Shown one piece after another: positions 59,122 through 64,000 of a stretch of 64,000 nucleotides of DNA (within the stretch, counting starts at the first letter, position 1; every line of letters begins with the position of its first letter). The position numbers and the translations under genes were made by a program. The notes below the pieces were generated by a model. That model saw only the letters and a program-made list of their open reading frames with translations. It was not told the DNA's origin and made no database searches. The DNA is from Cryptomeria japonica (lineage: Eukaryota > Streptophyta > Pinopsida > Cupressales > Cupressaceae). The DNA lies in contig NC_081414.1 of the NCBI RefSeq assembly GCF_030272615.1, positions 336,896,002 through 336,960,001 on the forward strand, read 5' to 3'.

Positions 59122-59730
59122 TGCAGTTTAAGCCTGAGAGATCGTTAAAAGGATGAGAGATGGTTAAAACAATGGGAATTTGAGGGAGAAAATCCATATA
59201 AGTTTCTAATATTCCATGTAGGACCTTGACTATGTCTGGGTAAAGAGATGCAATCCATTCAAATGAAATCTATTGTGGCTTCTATTATTCATGGTTTTAT
59301 TTTTAAGGTTGATGATGGGATTACATGCCTAGATTATGTTTTGTCATTGACCATGCACATGAAAGGAGGTCTACCTATTATAATAAGATGTAGACGAGGA
59401 TCTGTATTTGATGCTTCTTCTTGACAGGAATATTAAGTAGTTTTTTGCAATCTCTTTATTTTTTAGTTAATCAAAGATGAAAGATATATTTACTAGCCAA
59501 ATTGCATTTACTAGACAAAGGATATGTTGTTAGATTTATATTATTCAAGGTATTGAATTTTATTATACATGAAACTCCTATCAAAAGTCACATTTGATAA
59601 ATCATAGCTAAGGATGAAATCCATTATATTTTGTAGAGATCACAAGATGAAAACCAATATTTTTTGGGATTAGAAGAAGAAACTCTTTTGTCTCTATAGG
59701 ATTATCTCATTGATAGGTCTTGAATGAAAT
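59122..59730 (+). pseudogene. 5'-truncated CYP94 P450 relic with its 3' flank
   Basis: TTGCAGTTTAAGCCTGAGAG at 59122 matches 42822 in the second P450. From there the last roughly 85 codons and about 290 bp of 3' flank are recognisable (to about 43370 in the parent). A TGA replaces the Arg codon of the haem loop (CGA to TGA) and a small internal duplication lies at about 59138-59170. The catalytic part and all upstream sequence are missing. It must derive from a duplicate of the second gene or a common ancestor. Confidence 0.9.
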
Positions 59731-60422
59731 TTATTGTAGACAGTCTTAGCTTCACAATCTTTAATTTATTTTTGTTTGGTTTAGATTCAAGAGATATAAA
59801 TTAGTATCAATAATGTCATGATTGCAACATGGGTATGTGCAGGATCATGAGGGGCCAAAAAGTGGTAATATTAAAAAAATTGCCTTCCCCACTCCCCTAA
59901 AAACATGAAAAATCTATGTTGACTTTTTGCTTGGCTTGGATGTCAGTACATCTAGCCATGGGAAAATCCAACCAAATAGGATATCCAATATTAATAAAAT
60001 ATATATTATATTATATTATATTAAATTTTATATATAATATATTATTCAATTTATATAATATATAATATTATAGTATATATAAAATGCATCCCATAAAAAA
60101 GTTTTAGGAATTAGATATCCGATTCCTATGGGTATTTTTATACCCATTGGGACAACCCATGGGTCATTTTTTACCCATGGGCTACACAAAGGATTGAAAT
60201 CCAATATCCGATTTAAGCTGATATCTGATTTGCAAGCTTTTTTTTTTTGTCAATTTTTCATCTAAGGTACATGATTTTATTGCAATTTTGTTTTTTTAAT
60301 AATTTTTTCACAATTTTATTTGTTTTTCAATTTTTTTGATAGAAAATAGGTTTTTTCATATGAAATACATTGTTCTTTGAAATTTGTTGGTTAAATTCAA
60401 ATTCTTGCATTCAATCAGGTAA
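59731..60422. other. AT-rich spacer with ACCCATGGGT palindromes
   Basis: ATATTATATTATATT-like runs at about 60001-60070. ACCCATGGGT occurs at about 60168 and TACCCATGGGC at about 60173-60183. No gene. Confidence 0.45.
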
Positions 60423-62390
60423 ATGGGGGATAACAATGACAATCCTAAACAATCACAACTGCCACAACCACCAAACCCTCTATTAGCAAACCCTCCATTA
60501 CCAAAACCCCCCTCAATTCAAGATTTAATTGGTCAAAATTTGAACCAAATGAGGGGCATTGCAAATATTTACAGTAGGATCCCTCATTGAGCCCCAAAGT
60601 TAGATCCTCTTAAAGCCATAATAAACAATGTAGAAACCGTCACCGCGGAGCACAATGCCACTCTTTTGTGGTGAGATTCCATGAGGAATAGATATGTGAA
60701 TGGATTGACCTATGATCAAGTCAAGGAGCTTGAGATATCAAAAGATGATATTGCCACATTGTTTATTAATCCCTGCACTAGACAACTCATAGATGTGAAA
60801 AAAAAAAACTTTCCATCAAATGGTGTCAAAACGAAGATATTATAGATAAATTTTGGGATTGTTGGTGGTTGGTTTTTGATAGACCACCCAACAACAATCT
60901 TGGTGTCTTGTTTTATTTCATCAAAAAAATTGCATGCTGAGTTTTTTTTGGGCAAGCATGTCAACTACTTTGACATCAAGCCTTTCTAGGGTGTGGGTTT
61001 AGGTATGCCTCAAGATAGACCTAGGGCAGTTCGAGTATCACAGGGCCCATATGTTCCCACTCCTCCCATTGATCCCCCATCTCCAGTATAAAATCTAGAT
61101 ATTATTGCAGAGGCAGCATCAGAGACTATGCCAACTATTCACTCTTTGATTATCCTTTTGGTTTCTCAAGATGAGGCACTAGCTCAACCTTTTGGTGATG
61201 CTAGTGGTGGATTCGCTGGTGCTGACATGTCCTCTTTGACTCCACATATTTGTGTGATGCATACTTTTTCTATGTGTAGGCAACTATGCTTAGATCCTAT
61301 TGGAGAGCTTGTTGATCCTCCCGTGGACACTCTAATTATGAGGTGCATGATATGCCCAATGCACCAGATGTGACAATAGGTATTGGAGCATACCCTGGGG
61401 AGTCCTCACATGCTAGAGAAGAGGAGGTAACTTTATCATACATTGACGATGTAGTTGTAAGACTTGTAATTTCATAGTGCATTTTATTTGAAATGAATAT
61501 TTATAAGAGATAGTATTAAGTACTAATGTTTATACACATGGTCTATTTATTAAGTACTAATTTTCATATACATGGTCTATTTAATGGCTGATTATCGAGG
61601 AGTTATCACAGGTCCATGATGGCACCTTAATGACCATTTCATTTGGCCTTGATAGCTATACTGTACATATATTATTGCACCTAGTCATTTACATTTTTTA
61701 TTGTACATACATGCTCATCATTTCAATTATCATTAATTAAATCATATAGTAACTTGCATATTTATCTTATTTTACTCTTGTAGGACAAACATAGTGTGAG
61801 TGCGGTGCTGCACAATTCGGGTTCTGGTAGTGCAGTCAGAGACAAGGGAAAGGTAATTGAATGCCAACATGATTGAATTAAGAGTAGTTTCACATACTTG
61901 TCATCTTTATGCACAAATAATTGTTGGCTTCACATCCTTGTTGATTGCACCCACTATACCTAAAGAAGTAGACGAGATGCCTCAGGTACATGTTTTTTTT
62001 TTTTTTTTGTGTTTAGTAGATATAATTTGTTCCTGTCATTGACAATTATATGCTAACTTGTATCAATGTTATGTTTGTGAACATATATAGGTTGTCTACA
62101 AAAATATTGATGACATACCTGCTAGATCCCTATGACATATTCCAGGATTCCTCCCAAGTTGAAGAGAAAACGTGGAGATGAGGTAATCAAGAATTCAATT
62201 TTAGAGTTCATATAGTGTTCAATGTATATTGATTTTTATGTTAACTTTTCAAATGTAAAATTATTTAATATAACTGATCTCAATTGTGGTTTGATTTTTC
62301 TTGTGCAAGATCCTTCAGAGATGGGCAGTGCTATGAGGAGGATCAATTTTTATGATCCATCAATAGATTAGGATGTGATAGAACATTTTG
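60423..62390 (+). pseudogene. Decayed multi-exon gene-like region, unknown function
   Basis: An ATG at 60423 opens MGDNNDNPKQSQ and a Pro/Gln-rich start. One frame then persists to 61373 through about six stops, with RYVNGLTYDQVKELEISKDD and PRAVRVSQGPYVPTPP; after a frameshift near 61330 it continues as YEVHDMPNAPDV to the SYIDDVV end at about 61467. Candidate introns follow (GTAAGA at about 61468 to TTGTAG at 61783; GTAATTG at about 61853; GTACATG at about 61987 to ATATAG at about 62090; GTAATCAAG at about 62182 to GTGCAAG at about 62310). I do not recognise the protein. It may be part of an old DNA transposon or a host pseudogene. Confidence 0.4.
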
Positions 62391-63096
62391 ATATACGTGC
62401 ATGTCTAGTTGGCATGTATATTTTGTATACGGACATACATTTACATATATTGACATACATTTTGTTTGAGTTGGCATTTATGTCATTTTTGTATACATAC
62501 ACTTGTAATTATTCAAAATTTTGATATATATAGAAGTTGAGACTCGATATAACTTGTTCCTCATATGCATGGCATCATTCTTTTAAACTTTTATCTTCAA
62601 TCCAATGATTAACAATGGTTAAATAATGAACAATAGAATGTTGTTTGTATAGTCTTAGAGATTCTATATAATTTGTTCCATCTAAATCTTAAGTGTTGAA
62701 TTTGGTTGCCTTTGGTAACTTCACCAAATTTAATGACCATATTGGTATTGTTAGTAATCATAACATGGATACTTAGTAATGATAAATGAAAAGTAGCAAA
62801 GCATCTTCTATAGAAGAATGCATTTTTTTCATAATCCATTGGTTACATTTAGCAACAATCCCCCATCATTAAAGCCATCTCAGCAGGGAGATATTACGAA
62901 GAGGTCCATTTCCACATGTTGTCTATTAAATTAAAGACATGAATATATAAACTCTAAACATAAAATTATTTTGATTGTCATTTAGCTACTGAAAGATACA
63001 AATTTTACCTTGCTTTCCTTTACTATCACATGCAAAATATCTCCACCTCTCAATGAACGTAGACATATTGTGCTTCATAATGCATTGTAATGTCAG
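62391..63096. other. AT-rich spacer
   Basis: No gene or repeat is seen. Confidence 0.45.
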
Positions 63097-64000
63097 TTCC
63101 AACACATCTAGTTAGGCACTCTTACCCTAGGCATGCTCCTATTTTCCCTCCCACTTGGTCGAACGTTTAGGGCCATACCCTACTGACACCATCCCTTGAG
63201 CACCCTAAGTGTGGAAAATTGTCAAAATTTGATAGGTTGTATCTTGGAATTTGTGGCACCTACAAATGATCCATTTTAACCCATAGGGTCATGTGAGGAA
63301 TGCTACAATTGCCTATCTTTAATTCTCAATCTTAAGAGCAGTTTTTGTAGGGCAACAATTTTTTAGTTGACCAAAAAATCATTAGATGCATTCAATGAAA
63401 AGTTGCCACATAACCCAATTGTCGTTCTGCTCGTCGTGGGTGTGAACCATTAGTTCCAAAATGTCTAGTTAGGAATTCTTACCCTAGGAATGCTCCTCTT
63501 CTACTACCCCCCCCCCCCCCCCCCCCCCCTAATCAGTCGAAGACTCGGGGCCATACCCTACTGACATCGTCCCTTGAGTGCCCTAAGTGGGAAAAAATTG
63601 TCAAAATTTGATTGGTTGTATCTCAAAATCCGTGGCACCTGCAAATGATCTGTTTGAATCCACACAGTCACGTGAGGGCCGCCTACAATAGCCTATCTTG
63701 TATTTTCAAGATCCAGAGCATTTTTTGTAGGGAAATGATATTTCATTTGACCAAACAATTGTCAGATGCATTCAATGACAAGTTGCCACAAAGCCCAATT
63801 CTCATTCTGCTCATCGTGGGTATGAACCGTTGGTTCCAACATGTTTGGTTAAGAATTATTACCCTAGGAATGCTCCTATTTTTCCCACCTACTCGGTCGA
63901 ACATCAGGGCCATACCCTACCAATGTCATCCCTTGAGCGCCCTAACTACAAAAAAAGTCAAAATTTGGCAAGTTGTATCTCAGAATCCGTGGCACCTATA
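63097..64000. repeat. Satellite-like tandem repeat, unit about 357-380 bp
   Basis: CTTACCCTAGGCATGCTCCT at 63121 recurs as CTTACCCTAGGAATGCTCCT at 63478 and as a variant at 63858. The phrase GGGCCATACCCTACTGACA and TTGTATCTC...GTGGCACCT recur with it. The third copy runs off the window. The second copy contains a C run of 23 at 63507-63529. Confidence 0.85.

Overview
This is a stretch of plant nuclear DNA, most likely from a gymnosperm (conifer-type) genome. That is an inference from long AT-rich spacers, nested and decayed LTR retrotransposons, a degenerate interstitial telomere-like array and intronless CYP94-type P450 genes. No species can be named from the sequence alone. Only two intact protein genes of the host are seen, both on the + strand: two closely related CYP94-family cytochrome P450s (26571-28169 and 41500-43080). 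A third, 5'-truncated copy lies at about 59122-59730.

Layout. 1-6780: remains of a + strand Copia element (5' LTR end, tRNA-iMet-type primer site, broken gag, protease and integrase), with a probable LTR-like insertion at 1026-3597. 6781-9400: + strand Ty3/Gypsy fragment (protease region, then the integrase C-terminus). 9647-13967: leader and gag of a Gypsy element on the - strand; its 5' LTR (13971-22816) is split by a complete 8.05-kb non-autonomous LTR element (14044-22091, target duplication AATCT). That element encodes a coiled coil, a run of zinc knuckles and one very long accessory frame, but no polymerase. 22817-25870: AT-rich DNA with a long GA-rich tract. 25875-26550: solo LTR with a perfect GATAC duplication, ending 20 bp before the first P450 start codon. 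28170-39530: spacer with an RNase H fragment and two - strand element relics. 39537-41085: telomere-like array, a long hairpin, and a tandem repeat split by a SINE-like insertion. 41500-43080: second P450. 46378-58003: complete 11.6-kb Gypsy element on the - strand (target duplication CCTAG) with gag, protease, RT, RNase H, integrase and an extra sense ORF between pol and the 3' LTR. 59122-59730: P450 relic. 60423-62390: decayed multi-exon gene-like region. About 63097-64000: satellite-like tandem repeat running off the window.

The P450s probably act at the ER membrane as fatty-acid or oxylipin (for example jasmonoyl-isoleucine) omega-hydroxylases, as known CYP94s do; the exact substrate cannot be read here. 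The most interesting points are: (1) the solo LTR sits where it could supply the promoter and 5' UTR of the first P450; (2) a similar accessory 'plant transposon-like' protein region appears in the non-autonomous element, in the Gypsy element downstream of pol, and in the relics near 34 and 37 kb; (3) the in-frame stops in the two long accessory frames are all TAA/TAG, at positions where glutamine would fit.
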